The translations under genes were made by a program, and so were the position numbers. A stretch of 64,000 nucleotides of DNA from Bacteroidota bacterium (lineage in GTDB: Bacteria > Bacteroidota > Ignavibacteria > Kryptoniales > JAKASW01), in assembly GCA_021825585.1 (NCBI GenBank), contig JAKAGT010000010.1:83059-147058 (forward strand), written 5' to 3'. Positions 27,868 through 37,515 of the stretch are shown one piece after another. A model generated the notes under the pieces. That model worked only from the letters and a program-made list of their open reading frames with translations. It ran no database searches and had not been told where the DNA came from. Numbering within the stretch: the stretch's first letter is position 1; the number at the start of each line of letters is the position of its first letter.

Positions 27868-29367
27868 CTAGCTGACCGCTGAAAGCTGATAGCTGATTAC
27901 AGTCGTTGGGTTGAACGGGTTCGGGTAGTTCTGGAATAGGGCAAAACTCTTCGGCATAGAATTGATCTGTTGTATTCCGGTTACCGCGGAAGGCATGAAA
28001 CGCGCGACAGCAAAAGCCCAGCCCAGGGAGCCGAGGTAAGGCGGAGTGCCCTCCGAGTAACCCGCAGCGACTATCTTCCCGTTCGACTGAATCGCAACTG
28101 CATTTGCTTCATCATCGCTCGAGTCTCCGCCCCAGATATTTGCAACGGTGGAACCATTCGTGCCGAAAGATTTGTCCAGATACCCGTTGCTGTCGAAGCG
28201 GGCTACCGCAAACGCGTCCCTCGTGTTAGGGCCAGGGAGCGAAGAATGTCCGGCAAGGACTATGTTGCCGCCCGATCCAATTGCCATGGCAAACGCCTCG
28301 TCGCTGGTGCCATCACTACCCGATATGTGTGTGGTGGCACCGCCCATTGCGCCGAATGTGCCGTCGATTGTTCCGTCACTATTAAACCTGATTACAGCAA
28401 AACCTGAGTCAATTGAGTATCCCCCCACAAGTATTTTACCATCGGCCAGGATCGCCAATGAATAGGCAAGCCCCGATTCATCGGGGATTCCGGGGACCGG
28501 GACGGCAACTCTGACCGTTCCGTTGGATCCGAAAGTCTTATCCAGTGTGCCATCGCTGTTGTACCTTGCCAGGGCAATAGCTTGCACAGTAGCCGAATAA
28601 GGATCGAGCGACCACCCCGCTGCGACTATTTTCCCGTCCGGTTGTATTGCGACGGAATGAGCTTCGTCATCGAAAGAATCCGACCCGGCAATGTAATCCC
28701 TCACGGTCCCGTTTGCGCCGAATGTCCCATCGAGGGTTCCGTTGCTGTCAAAGCGCGCAAGAGCAAACGCAACCTTCTGAGAATCAGTCGAGCTTCCCGC
28801 AACTACTATCTTGCCGTCTGATTGTATCGCCACCGCGTACCCTTTATCGGTTGTTGAATCACCCCCAAGAATCGCGGCGCTAACCTCACCCTGTTGACCG
28901 AACGTGTTGTCGAGTAAACCGTCGCTGTTGAACCGGTACAATCCAAATCGGTATATATTATTCGAAGCATAACCGCTTGGTGCCACATCGGTATTGCCGC
29001 CGAGGATAATCTTTCCATCCGATTGGATTGCAACTGCTTGTGCCATCCACTGCGAGCCGCTGCCCATGACCATTCCGCCTGTGCCAAACGACTTATCAAG
29101 CGTTCCATCCGTATCGTATCGCACAAGGGCATAATTGTAATACAAGTCCGACTGCGCAGCTGAAAGACCTGCGACAACTATTTTTCCATCGGGTTGTATT
29201 GCGACGGAAGTTGCCTGGTCGCCGCTTGAATCACCGCCCAGGACATAATTTCTCACTGTCCCGTTCATGCCGAAAGTGTTGTCCAGCATTGACGTTTGGG
29301 CGAATGCGGTTGACGATAACACGAACAGTATAGTCGCCGTAAACGCAATGAGTGTCATTCTGTTCAT
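27868..29367 (-). CDS. Secreted delta-60 repeat protein, truncated before its sorting domain
   Basis: A 499-residue protein with a signal peptide (residues 1-23, ending TAFAQ) and seven delta-60 repeats. Each begins with a LDxTFGxxGxV motif and contains VAIQPDGKIVVAG followed by an ALARYNSDG-type strand. The repeats form a propeller-like fold found in many secreted bacterial proteins of unknown role. The chain ends in the T9SS linker (QNYPNPFNPTTVIS) and then at a TAG, with the sorting domain lying in frame downstream (27688-27867). Unless the TAG is read through, the product would lack its T9SS signal. A GGAG precedes the ATG at 29367. It lies 30 bases after the next propeller gene, so co-transcription is likely. 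Confidence 0.78.
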   Translation of the reverse strand: MNRMTLIAFTATILFVLSSTAFAQTSMLDNTFGMNGTVRNYVLGGDSSGDQATSVAIQPDGKIVVAGLSAAQSDLYYNYALVRYDTDGTLDKSFGTGGMVMGSGSQWMAQAVAIQSDGKIILGGNTDVAPSGYASNNIYRFGLYRFNSDGLLDNTFGQQGEVSAAILGGDSTTDKGYAVAIQSDGKIVVAGSSTDSQKVAFALARFDSNGTLDGTFGANGTVRDYIAGSDSFDDEAHSVAIQPDGKIVAAGWSLDPYSATVQAIALARYNSDGTLDKTFGSNGTVRVAVPVPGIPDESGLAYSLAILADGKILVGGYSIDSGFAVIRFNSDGTIDGTFGAMGGATTHISGSDGTSDEAFAMAIGSGGNIVLAGHSSLPGPNTRDAFAVARFDSNGYLDKSFGTNGSTVANIWGGDSSDDEANAVAIQSNGKIVAAGYSEGTPPYLGSLGWAFAVARFMPSAVTGIQQINSMPKSFALFQNYPNPFNPTTVISYQLSAVS

Positions 29368-29397
29368 AAATACGCTCCATATCCTTTTCTTGAAAAT

Positions 29398-31326
29398 TCA
29401 TTTCAGCAAGGCAAGCTTCTTTACACTGACAAAGCCCCCTGCTTTGAGTCTGTAGAAATACACTCCGCTGGCGAGACGGCTTCCGTCGAACTTCACCGAG
29501 TAACTCCCGGCATTCTCTCTTCCATTTGCAAGTGTCGCTACTTCCCTGCCGAGAATGTCATAAACCCTCAAGGTCACGTTGCTGACTGCTGAAAGCTGAT
29601 AGCTTATAACTGTCGTCGGGTTGAACGGGTTAGGATAGTTCTGGTCGAGGTCGAATTTTGCCGGTACGCCTTTTCCTCGGCTGTCAATGGCGGTAGTAAC
29701 GATTGAAACTTCGCCGCTCGGGGAGCTTAAATTGTCGTGAATATCTTCAGCCGAGACCACATAATATGCCGTCCCGCTCGTGAGAGGTCTGGTATCTGTG
29801 AATACTGTATCGGTTGTCGATGCGTATGGGGTCAAAGAATCAATGCCGGTAATCGACGAATTGCTCCGGTACACTTCATAGCCCTTCAGGTCTTTCTCAA
29901 CATCAGGCTTCCATTGGAGCATCACACTGCCGGAGACCAACGCACCTGTGAGGCGAGACGGCGCAGCCGGCGGAATGTTGTCTACGGAGTATCCGCTGTC
30001 GATATTCGAGTCGTAAAACATGTTCGCATTATTTGTCGTCGCCGACACCATGAAGTACTCCGTACCGCTTGTGCTCGTCATCGAGTCAGTAAGAGTAGGC
30101 GCCGCATAAGAATAAAGGCTGAGCCTGTGTGCCAGTTCCTCCCCAACCCACTGAAAGGCGAATGTTCCCGCTGCTGTCGTTACGACACGAATTCTATTCG
30201 GACCCGATGAAGCGCTGACAATCTTGACGGGAGCCTTGCCCGCAGCACCCTGTGCGTTCTGCGGAATAGCACGCCAGATGCTGTAGTACGGAAGATCATA
30301 CACGTTTGTGTCGAGGCTTGAGGCCGTCCAAGTGAGATCCACATGTCCGCCTTGATCGAAGGGCACATCCTTTACGGAAAGCAATTGTGGATAAACGGAC
30401 AACTGGTAAATCCAAACCCCGTTGTAGGTGCCAGCGAGAAGGACGCCCCCGCTCGCAAAGAGGCCCAAAATATTTGTGTTGCCGAGTCCTGAATTCAACG
30501 ATTCCCACCCGTTCGCCTCTGCATTATTCATCAGGGCGAATACGCCCGCTGAAGTACCCGCAAAGAGGTTTCCTCCGTTCACTGATAAGCATTGTACGCT
30601 TGAATTTGCAGGCAAGCCTGCATTCATCGTTGTCCACGTAGCCCCGTTGTCCGTCGATTGATACACGCCTGCAAATATCGTCCCACCGAATAAATTCTGT
30701 CCAATGTTGGTGAATGCATTCATGTCTACCATGATCGGTCTTACTTCCGTCCAACTGCCGCCCACGATATTGGTACTGTAAAGGCCGTCATAAGTAGCGG
30801 CGTAGATTTCGATGCCGCTGTAATTGAGAGAATTACTGATGACATTGAGCGACATCACATATAAATAACCCAAGCCTGTATTCACCGGACTCCAGCTCGC
30901 GCCGTAATCGGTAGAGAGAAAAACTCCGCCGCCGTTCGTTCCTGCAAGAAGGTCGGTCCCCACCGTAAGAAGAGTGTTCACCGTGGTATTAGTCAGTCCC
31001 GAATTTACCGCGGTCCAACTTATCCCGGAGTTCGTCGATTTGAATATCCCGCCTGAAGTTCCAGCAAACAGCGCTCCGCCGGCTATCGCGAGCGCGTGAA
31101 CAGTTTTGTTTGCCGGTTGTGCCCCAACCGGGTTCCAGGTGAAACCATTGTCGTAGGATACAAATATGCCTCCACCGAGGCTCCCTGCATATATTGCCCC
31201 GTATTGGGAGATAAAGCATGAGATGTATTGTCCGGAAACTCCGCTTGATTGTGTCCATTGAGACCTTGCTTCACCGACCGACATCAAACAAATCAGAACG
31301 ACCCAAAGCCAATACATTATCCTCAT
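29398..31326 (-). CDS. Secreted BNR-propeller and FN3 protein with intact T9SS sorting domain
   Basis: A 642-residue protein from the ATG at 31326. A signal peptide ends near residue 22 (GEARSQ). About six BNR-type blades (GGIFKSTNSGISWTAVNSGLT and similar) cover residues 25-320. A fibronectin type III-like part follows at roughly 460-550 (VMLQWKPDVEKDLKGYEVYRS, TAYYVVSAEDIHDN), then the linker QNYPNPFNPTTVISYQLSAV and a complete type A sorting domain ending KKLALLK. This is the only one of three neighbouring T9SS proteins whose sorting domain is still in frame. It should be exported and attached to the cell surface. Natural function unknown. A longer open frame to 31425 carries no signal peptide and is not used. 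Confidence 0.8.
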   Translation of the reverse strand: MRIMYWLWVVLICLMSVGEARSQWTQSSGVSGQYISCFISQYGAIYAGSLGGGIFVSYDNGFTWNPVGAQPANKTVHALAIAGGALFAGTSGGIFKSTNSGISWTAVNSGLTNTTVNTLLTVGTDLLAGTNGGGVFLSTDYGASWSPVNTGLGYLYVMSLNVISNSLNYSGIEIYAATYDGLYSTNIVGGSWTEVRPIMVDMNAFTNIGQNLFGGTIFAGVYQSTDNGATWTTMNAGLPANSSVQCLSVNGGNLFAGTSAGVFALMNNAEANGWESLNSGLGNTNILGLFASGGVLLAGTYNGVWIYQLSVYPQLLSVKDVPFDQGGHVDLTWTASSLDTNVYDLPYYSIWRAIPQNAQGAAGKAPVKIVSASSGPNRIRVVTTAAGTFAFQWVGEELAHRLSLYSYAAPTLTDSMTSTSGTEYFMVSATTNNANMFYDSNIDSGYSVDNIPPAAPSRLTGALVSGSVMLQWKPDVEKDLKGYEVYRSNSSITGIDSLTPYASTTDTVFTDTRPLTSGTAYYVVSAEDIHDNLSSPSGEVSIVTTAIDSRGKGVPAKFDLDQNYPNPFNPTTVISYQLSAVSNVTLRVYDILGREVATLANGRENAGSYSVKFDGSRLASGVYFYRLKAGGFVSVKKLALLK

Positions 31327-31512
31327 GACCAACGGCTCCTCAATTGTATGTATTTTTAAACCAGCAAGGAGGGGATGCTTCCTGACAACACAGCGTACCG
31401 TGGTTCCTCCAGCTCTCCTCCTCAATACGAGTGAAGTTGGATTGAGAAAGATGCGTCCGCAACTGAACGAATGTACAGTTGTGAAACAAAATGCCCTTTT
31501 TATGAAGTGGGA

Positions 31513-32157
31513 TTACTTGAGCTTGTTCTTGACGGCTCTCGCCACAAGCTCGGCGCGGGTCCTGACGTGAAGCTTTTCGTAGATATTGTGGATATGGAAT
31601 CTGACTGTGTGGGCGCTGATGAAAAGCCTCTCGGCGATCGACTTATAAGAAAACCCGTCCACCAGACCCTGAAGGACTTCGAGCTCTCGCTGGGAGAGTG
31701 ATGCCGTCCAACTGCCGTCGTCTCCGCCCTGGAAGTACCCGATCACCTTTCTGGCTACTTCAGGTGACATTGGCGCACCGCCCCTGTATGCTTCCTTTAT
31801 TGCCTCCAGAAGTTTCTCGGGGGATATATTTTTCAGGATGTACCCCACCGCACCGTTCCGAATCGACTGAAATACCTTATCATCTTCGGTATACACGGTG
31901 ACCATAAGTACTTCCACACGTGGAAAGTATTCTTTGATTTTCAGAACACATTCTATCCCGGACTTTCCGGGCAACCCGATGTCCATCAGTATAACATCGG
32001 GGGTGTTTTCATCCACGCCCCTCAGGAGTTCGGCGCAGTTCCGGTAATTCGACTCGCAGGCGAATCCGTCAGAATGGTTCAACAGCCAACAGAGGCCGTT
32101 TCTTATCTCATCGTCGTCATCGACGATTGCTACATGTATGATATTCTCGCCAGGCAT
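31513..32157 (-). CDS. NarL/FixJ-type response regulator
   Basis: A 214-residue regulator. The receiver domain (residues 8-125) has the acidic pocket DDDD at 13-16, the phosphate-accepting D59 (ILMDIGLPG), a TVYTEDDK switch segment and the conserved lysine in GYILKN. The C-terminal LuxR-type helix-turn-helix (about 150-210) shows LSQRELEVLQGLVDGFSYKSIAERLFISAHTVRFHIHNIYEKL in pieces typical of the family. It lies 98 bases downstream of the histidine kinase gene in the same direction, so the two form a two-component system. The block of secreted protein genes further downstream is the nearest candidate target, but no binding site could be identified. Confidence 0.93.
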   Translation of the reverse strand: MPGENIIHVAIVDDDDEIRNGLCWLLNHSDGFACESNYRNCAELLRGVDENTPDVILMDIGLPGKSGIECVLKIKEYFPRVEVLMVTVYTEDDKVFQSIRNGAVGYILKNISPEKLLEAIKEAYRGGAPMSPEVARKVIGYFQGGDDGSWTASLSQRELEVLQGLVDGFSYKSIAERLFISAHTVRFHIHNIYEKLHVRTRAELVARAVKNKLK

Positions 32158-32255
32158 TTGTATACTTCTTAGTCCTTCATTCCACCCAGATTTTCTGCAA
32201 GCGCGTCAAAATCCTAACCGTCGGACATCTGAAGTGCAACAGAACAAATGTACAG

Positions 32256-35200
32256 TTAGGTGCGCAAGGGAATTACGACCTCTATTACCGTTCCTTCTGA
32301 AGGATAAGACTTGATGCTGAAGCTTCCGCCGATCTTCTCGGTGCGATTACGCATGTTTTCCAGTCCATGACCTGTTCGATGGTACTTCATATCGAAACCG
32401 CATCCGTTGTCTGAGAGCTTCAATTCGATTGATTTGTCAATCGACTTTATCCCAATACAAATCGTCCTGCACTTCGAATATTTCACGGAATTATTCAACG
32501 CCTCCTTGGCCACCAGCAACATGGCCCTCAAAATCTCCGGGGCAACTCGCATGACTTTGATCTTTTCGTCCACGACAAAATCTACCGAGATGGTTCTGGC
32601 TTCCGAAATTTCGTATGCGAATGTCTGAAGTCTCTTCAAGAGATCACCTACCGTCATGTTCTTCGGATCTACCGACCAGACCACGTCGCTCATCGAATCA
32701 ACAAGGTCTCTGGCATTTAACCCTATGCGTTCTACGATATTATGGGCAGAATACCCGTTGTCCGGGCTGTTCGCTGAGTTCACTTTGGCCTGTTCGCCGG
32801 TTTTCGAGCCGGTTTGCCGGGCAGCGACTTCGGCCAACACGGCGATGCGGGTCAGCCCGGAGCCTATGTCATCATGCAGATCTGTCGCAATCCTGGAACG
32901 CATTCGTTCGATCTCGAGGAGCCTTGAGACTTTCAGCTTAATGGAAAAGTAAATAAGCGACATCCCGGCGATAGACACCGCTAAGATGAACCACCATCGC
33001 TGCCAGTAAGGCGGAATTATGACGAAAGAGACTGCAGCTGGATTTGCACTCTGGAGACCGGACGGCTCTACAGCCTTCACTCTGAATGTGTAATCACCCG
33101 GTTTCAGGGACACGTATGTCACCGCGTGGGCGGCAGGGGCATACCTCCACCTGTTGTCGACGCCCAGAAGCATGAACCTGTAAGACAGATCCTCTCCCTC
33201 CCTGAGGCTTATTCCACCAAAAACGAATGTAATAGTGTTTCTATCGTGGGACAGTCTGAGATTCTTTTCGACCTGCAACGGTTGGCCGTTCACAAGAAAT
33301 CTCGTTATCCGCACGAAGGGAGGCGGCTCGGGATTAGGACCAACGGATAGATCAGTTATTGTCGTGATCACTCGACTACTAATCCACCGCAGGTCTGACA
33401 AGCTGGTTCCGACCGAATATACGGGCACTCTCCCGCTTAGTGTATGGAACATCATGTCCAGCCTGTTGCTGCCCGCAAGCCTCTGGAGACCGAGTTGGGT
33501 GCCTACGAGCATGCCCTTATTCCCGTCGCGGGCAATTGCCCACACACCATTGCTTACCAACCCGTCTTCCACCGAAACATCTTCAAATTTGCCGCCATGC
33601 ATTATTGCCAGCCCTCCGAACCTCGTGCCGATCCACAGGTTGCCGCGGCTATCCTGGGTGATCGCACGAATCGCATCGTCAGGCAGGCCGTTTGCTTTCG
33701 TGTACAGGTGAACCCAAGAGTCCTTCCTGAACGGATGGCGGAACTCGGCAATGCCGCCGATATATCCACCGAACCAAAAGTTACCATACGAGTCTTCACA
33801 AATTGCACGAATGGAATTGTCCGGGAGGCCCGCGGAAATTATGCGAACCCGATCCTCCAGGTCTTGATCCCTCGTGTCCAGGACGAGAAGCCCTAGTTTG
33901 TTTTGACTATACCAAATTCGACCTCTACTGTCGACATAAAAGCACAGGAATTGATCTGACCGGAACAGCTTTCCGATCCTGTACTCGCCTTCCCGCCTGA
34001 GCTGCGACGCTTTGTCAGGACGCGTCCTAATCTCGAAGCGATGGAAGTTTCCACGATCCGAGCACAGCCATAACTGTGAGCCGTTTGTAATCCGAAGCGA
34101 ATATTCCGGATGAGGCATCTCCAGTTCCTTGAACGTGTGAAGATGGCTTTCAACTACACCGAGATGTCCCCGCCAAATTTCCAACAACCCATTGACGCCT
34201 ATCGCCCAAAGATGTCCGTTACCATCCCCCGCCGCCTGTGAATTATCGATAGAGACGTTAGGCGTTTTGGTGTCGAACGCGCATATATTTTCATCGGCAA
34301 GTTTACACAAACCGCCTGCACCGACAGCGAGCCATATATCCCCTTCCGAATCGCACAAGCCCGCCGTTACCTCGTTGTCGGGAAGACCGTTTGACTGGGT
34401 AAGATGCACCGGAGACAGTAACCGGCTGCGACTCTCCTTTCTGAATTCGTATACTCCGTCCATTCTCCCTTCCCATAAATTCCCATGATTATCGTCGAAC
34501 AGAACGTTTACGGGAGACTTGGCAAACTGACGCATGGCTGTGCCATCGCTGTAATCAACGAGAGTTCCATTCGTTAATGCGACCCATAATTTCTTGTCAC
34601 GTCCGATCGTAAAGGTACTTACGTCTGCACCTTTGACCCACTTGTCTCTCAATTTGTGAATTGCCCCGCTTGAGAGGTTGTAACTAAACAAATTGCCGTT
34701 GCTGTCTAACAGTACGAGGCTGTCCGATACACATACAACCTGCGCAAAGGAATCCCCCGAAAGCTTTGCAGCAATGAGAGATGACACCCCTTTCTTTAGG
34801 GAATATATACCCTCATCTGTTGCGCAGAATAACGTCCCGTCGCGGCTCTGGGAAATCGAATTGACCCTGTTAGTCCAGCCATCATTTCCGACTCTATAAC
34901 TTGTGAAAACCCCGTTGGCAAACCTACTGATACCTCCACCGAGAGTCCCTATCCAAATTGTTCCGACCCTTCCGCGGTCCTCGAGAATGCAATTCACCCA
35001 ACTCGAAGCAAGGCCATTGACGGTGGTATAGTTTCTGAAGGAACGTCCGTCGTAAACACTTAGCCCGTCTGTCGTGCCAATCCACAAGTAGCCATATGAA
35101 TCCTGGTAGAGCGTGGTAACACCGTTTGAAAGGAGCCCCTGCCTGACGGTGTAAGACTCAAAATCGTAGATTTGGCTGTAGCAACTGCGAGGACAAATTA

Positions 35201-35288
35201 CCCCGGCAAAGGCGAATAATAGCACGAAGAGAATACCGCTGTTCGACCTCATCCTTTTCTTCAAGATGAAGCGCATAGGCCGTCCCAT
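32256..35288 (-). CDS. Propeller-type sensor histidine kinase (Reg_prop/Y_Y_Y)
   Basis: A roughly 1010-residue membrane kinase. After an N-terminal hydrophobic export segment come two seven-bladed sensor propellers built from Reg_prop repeats (YGYLWIGTTDGLSVYDGRSF, GNLWIGTRFGGLAIM and others, about residues 40-650). A Y_Y_Y domain follows (LSYRFMLLGVDNRWRYAP, then PGDYTFRVKAVEPSG) and a transmembrane helix (WWFILAVSIAGMSLIYFSI, near 770). The HisKA_3 dimerisation box has the phospho-accepting histidine in ATDLHDDIGSGL near residue 808, and the HATPase ends with NSVKYS, DNGCGF and GHGLENM motifs. Such kinases usually sense extracellular oligosaccharides. The start could be 35288, 35276 or 35252; the first has the better Shine-Dalgarno. 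It is the first gene of the pair with the response regulator. Confidence 0.9.
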   Translation of the reverse strand: MGRPMRFILKKRMRSNSGILFVLLFAFAGVICPRSCYSQIYDFESYTVRQGLLSNGVTTLYQDSYGYLWIGTTDGLSVYDGRSFRNYTTVNGLASSWVNCILEDRGRVGTIWIGTLGGGISRFANGVFTSYRVGNDGWTNRVNSISQSRDGTLFCATDEGIYSLKKGVSSLIAAKLSGDSFAQVVCVSDSLVLLDSNGNLFSYNLSSGAIHKLRDKWVKGADVSTFTIGRDKKLWVALTNGTLVDYSDGTAMRQFAKSPVNVLFDDNHGNLWEGRMDGVYEFRKESRSRLLSPVHLTQSNGLPDNEVTAGLCDSEGDIWLAVGAGGLCKLADENICAFDTKTPNVSIDNSQAAGDGNGHLWAIGVNGLLEIWRGHLGVVESHLHTFKELEMPHPEYSLRITNGSQLWLCSDRGNFHRFEIRTRPDKASQLRREGEYRIGKLFRSDQFLCFYVDSRGRIWYSQNKLGLLVLDTRDQDLEDRVRIISAGLPDNSIRAICEDSYGNFWFGGYIGGIAEFRHPFRKDSWVHLYTKANGLPDDAIRAITQDSRGNLWIGTRFGGLAIMHGGKFEDVSVEDGLVSNGVWAIARDGNKGMLVGTQLGLQRLAGSNRLDMMFHTLSGRVPVYSVGTSLSDLRWISSRVITTITDLSVGPNPEPPPFVRITRFLVNGQPLQVEKNLRLSHDRNTITFVFGGISLREGEDLSYRFMLLGVDNRWRYAPAAHAVTYVSLKPGDYTFRVKAVEPSGLQSANPAAVSFVIIPPYWQRWWFILAVSIAGMSLIYFSIKLKVSRLLEIERMRSRIATDLHDDIGSGLTRIAVLAEVAARQTGSKTGEQAKVNSANSPDNGYSAHNIVERIGLNARDLVDSMSDVVWSVDPKNMTVGDLLKRLQTFAYEISEARTISVDFVVDEKIKVMRVAPEILRAMLLVAKEALNNSVKYSKCRTICIGIKSIDKSIELKLSDNGCGFDMKYHRTGHGLENMRNRTEKIGGSFSIKSYPSEGTVIEVVIPLRT

Positions 35289-35515
35289 GGTTCGTTGCCT
35301 TCTCTCCTCTCCCTGTCTGTGAATGCAAAATAGCAATCAATCCCGAAAACACCAAAACAGAAACGGCGAAATCAGTTGAAGGGCTTATTTTTGACGGCAT
35401 GAGGGAGCAAAGGTGAAGGGACATTTGCCTGAGACAGCGTGCTTCGACGCCGGACTAAATTCAAACTTCCCCTGAGTGTGATCGATTATACTTCGTTGTC
35501 CTGTTTGCCGGGAGG

Positions 35516-35929
35516 TCAGTTTACTCCAAGCTCAACGGAGCTGTACGGCCGCGTCGTGAATCCCTCTGCCTTCGTCTCGCTACTCTTCGCAAGCACAAGC
35601 CGGAGCGTGCCGTCCGCTTCGCATTTCCTTAAAGTCACCGACACCGAACTTCCCATGATGCCGAAAGTCTCAGGTACTACGCCGTCGACATCATGTTCCA
35701 TCACCTTGCCATTGGCTGCTGTGATAGAAATTGTGCCGCAGAATTTCATGCCATTCTCCCCGGTGACCCGCAGCGTGTAGGTCTTGTCCCCAACGAGCCC
35801 GACTGAGGGAAAGAATTTCCGTCCGCCTGTCGCGATCATTTCGAAAGTGAAATACAGTCCGACCACGAGCGCCCCGACAACGCTCAGCTTAAGCCAACGT
35901 TTTGCCGGCTTCCCTTCCTGCTTTTCCAT
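35516..35929 (-). CDS. Small membrane-anchored protein, unknown function
   Basis: A 137-residue protein with a short basic N-terminus, one membrane helix (about residues 12-33, KLSVVGALVVGLYFTFEMIA) and a soluble beta-rich part outside the membrane (YTLRVTGENGMKFCGTISIT, then VSVTLRKCEADGTLRLVLAK). Two cysteines (in KFCG and RKCEA) could pair. AGGAG stands 9 bases before the ATG at 35929; a longer frame to 35965 adds no recognisable sequence. It has no known relatives that I recognise and stands alone between the histidine kinase and the Argonaute operon. Confidence 0.6.
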   Translation of the reverse strand: MEKQEGKPAKRWLKLSVVGALVVGLYFTFEMIATGGRKFFPSVGLVGDKTYTLRVTGENGMKFCGTISITAANGKVMEHDVDGVVPETFGIMGSSVSVTLRKCEADGTLRLVLAKSSETKAEGFTTRPYSSVELGVN

Positions 35930-36034
35930 GATTCGTTCTCCTGAATTGAAGTTTTCATCGTCCAATCAGCCGAACCAATTAATCTGAACTCGTGCGCCTT
36001 AACGCCGAAGGCGCAGATCCCCACGACCCGTGAA

Positions 36035-37513
36035 TCACATGCAAAACCTGAACGATGTCTGCGGCACATCATTCTCGGGTACGTACATAAGTATGTCTGC
36101 AGCCCGACGGACTGCATGTATCGTCACGGGTTCGCCGACGACGAACTCCCCGTCGTTCCATGCCAGTTTCGATAAGCCCAGGATTTCTTCGGCGAGCTTT
36201 AACGGCGCAGTCTCAGATTTATGGCTGAAAAACTCCAACGGGCGAGGGACATAGAGACCCGGGTAGGTCTGGAGAAAATTCACACTACCCTGGAGATAGA
36301 TGAGTCCACGCTTCTCCTCAAGCTGAAGGAACGTACCGCGGAGGGGCGGATAAGTGGATTCACGAAACAGGCGAGTCATCGACCGCGAGACGCTAAGCAG
36401 GTCCAAATGACCGATCCTTTCCTCTTTTGCCGCCGATTCGAATCCCTCAAGTTCACCGCCGCTCATCTCGGATGTCATGTGCACGACAACGCGCCCCGGA
36501 ATACTCTTGTGCTCCCTCCTGTAAGCTTCGATGATACTTATAAACAACGCGCGGGAATCATCGATAGAGAGATGCGGGGCATTGTCATCCCCCCCATGCT
36601 CTGCTTTCCCTCCCCTTATTATTCTTCCTTCTCCCATCTCGTTGAAAATCAGCGCGATTCCTGTAAGAGTATCTTCACCGTCCAATTTTCTGTATGAACC
36701 GATCCCAACATAGCATGTCGATCCGCTCAGCGGATCCTGATGGAGTTTCCACGGGACGCCGCCGGCTTTATAGTACAGCGGCACATAAAAGCTCCACGCG
36801 CGGGTCGCTTCGTCAAGAAGACTTGCATCAGCTTGCACCTTCCTCATCGAACCACGGGTTCGCTGCCCGACGTAAATATGAGGAAGTACAGGTAGAATCG
36901 GAACGCCGAGCTGCATGCCTTTGGCTTTGAGGACGTCTTCAAATCGAGGTATCCGATTTCCCGCTCCCTCATTGTTGACGCGGATCCTCTCATCGATTTC
37001 AATTGCGTCCGGACGATACGCCCCCCTATGGCCATAATCCAACGCGTCCAAAAGGTTGCGCGGAGGAGCAATTATCAGAACTGACGGATTAGCCTTGGAA
37101 GCAATATCCCTTGCTCCTTCAAGGAAAACCGCAGCCGACTCATCGATAAGTCCACTGGAACTAGAAGAAGCAACAAGTCCATCAATCACCCTGTTGGGTA
37201 TTGCGACGCACCACTTGTCGCTGTGTTCCAGAGTTGATTTGAAACATGACCGTTCCGAGAAGCCGGGGAATGCCGGGTACAGGTTGTGCAAGCGGCTTTG
37301 CTTCCCTTCTATAACTGTTTTTCCGCGTTCCAGCCAATCACGCAACTTCTCAATAGTCTCGCTCGTTCCGACAATGCCGACTCGTATTTTTGCAGGAGCT
37401 GTTCCCCTCCCGGCGTCAAGCGGACCATACTGCATCAGGCCAAACTTGGCGTCGATGTGAGTTCCACCACCGCCGAACTCCAGTTCAGGATCAGGTAAAG
37501 AGTCGATTCTCAT
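36035..37513 (-). CDS. Short prokaryotic Argonaute (MID-PIWI), SPARDA-type
   Basis: A 492-residue MID-PIWI protein without PAZ domain, the size of short Argonautes. The N-terminus shows the hallmark LEFGGGGTHIDAKFGLMQYGP (residues 11-31). The PIWI half begins near 255 with STCYVGIGSYR and VVVHMTSEMSGGE (342-354). At the positions of the first two catalytic aspartates of active Argonautes the sequence has glycine (YVGIG) and histidine (VVVHM), so it should not cut targets itself. Short Argonautes bind a guide and trigger an effector. The effector gene lies immediately upstream with a 2-base gap; GGAGG precedes this start inside its end. Together they match SPARDA (short Argonaute, DNase and RNase associated), which kills or arrests cells invaded by plasmids or phages. 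Confidence 0.85.
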   Translation of the reverse strand: MRIDSLPDPELEFGGGGTHIDAKFGLMQYGPLDAGRGTAPAKIRVGIVGTSETIEKLRDWLERGKTVIEGKQSRLHNLYPAFPGFSERSCFKSTLEHSDKWCVAIPNRVIDGLVASSSSSGLIDESAAVFLEGARDIASKANPSVLIIAPPRNLLDALDYGHRGAYRPDAIEIDERIRVNNEGAGNRIPRFEDVLKAKGMQLGVPILPVLPHIYVGQRTRGSMRKVQADASLLDEATRAWSFYVPLYYKAGGVPWKLHQDPLSGSTCYVGIGSYRKLDGEDTLTGIALIFNEMGEGRIIRGGKAEHGGDDNAPHLSIDDSRALFISIIEAYRREHKSIPGRVVVHMTSEMSGGELEGFESAAKEERIGHLDLLSVSRSMTRLFRESTYPPLRGTFLQLEEKRGLIYLQGSVNFLQTYPGLYVPRPLEFFSHKSETAPLKLAEEILGLSKLAWNDGEFVVGEPVTIHAVRRAADILMYVPENDVPQTSFRFCM

Positions 37514-37515
37514 TT

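Noticed and set aside
36035..37513. Target-cleaving Argonaute
   Set aside because: The first two catalytic aspartates are replaced (YVGIG, VVVHM), there is no PAZ domain and the length is that of short inactive forms.
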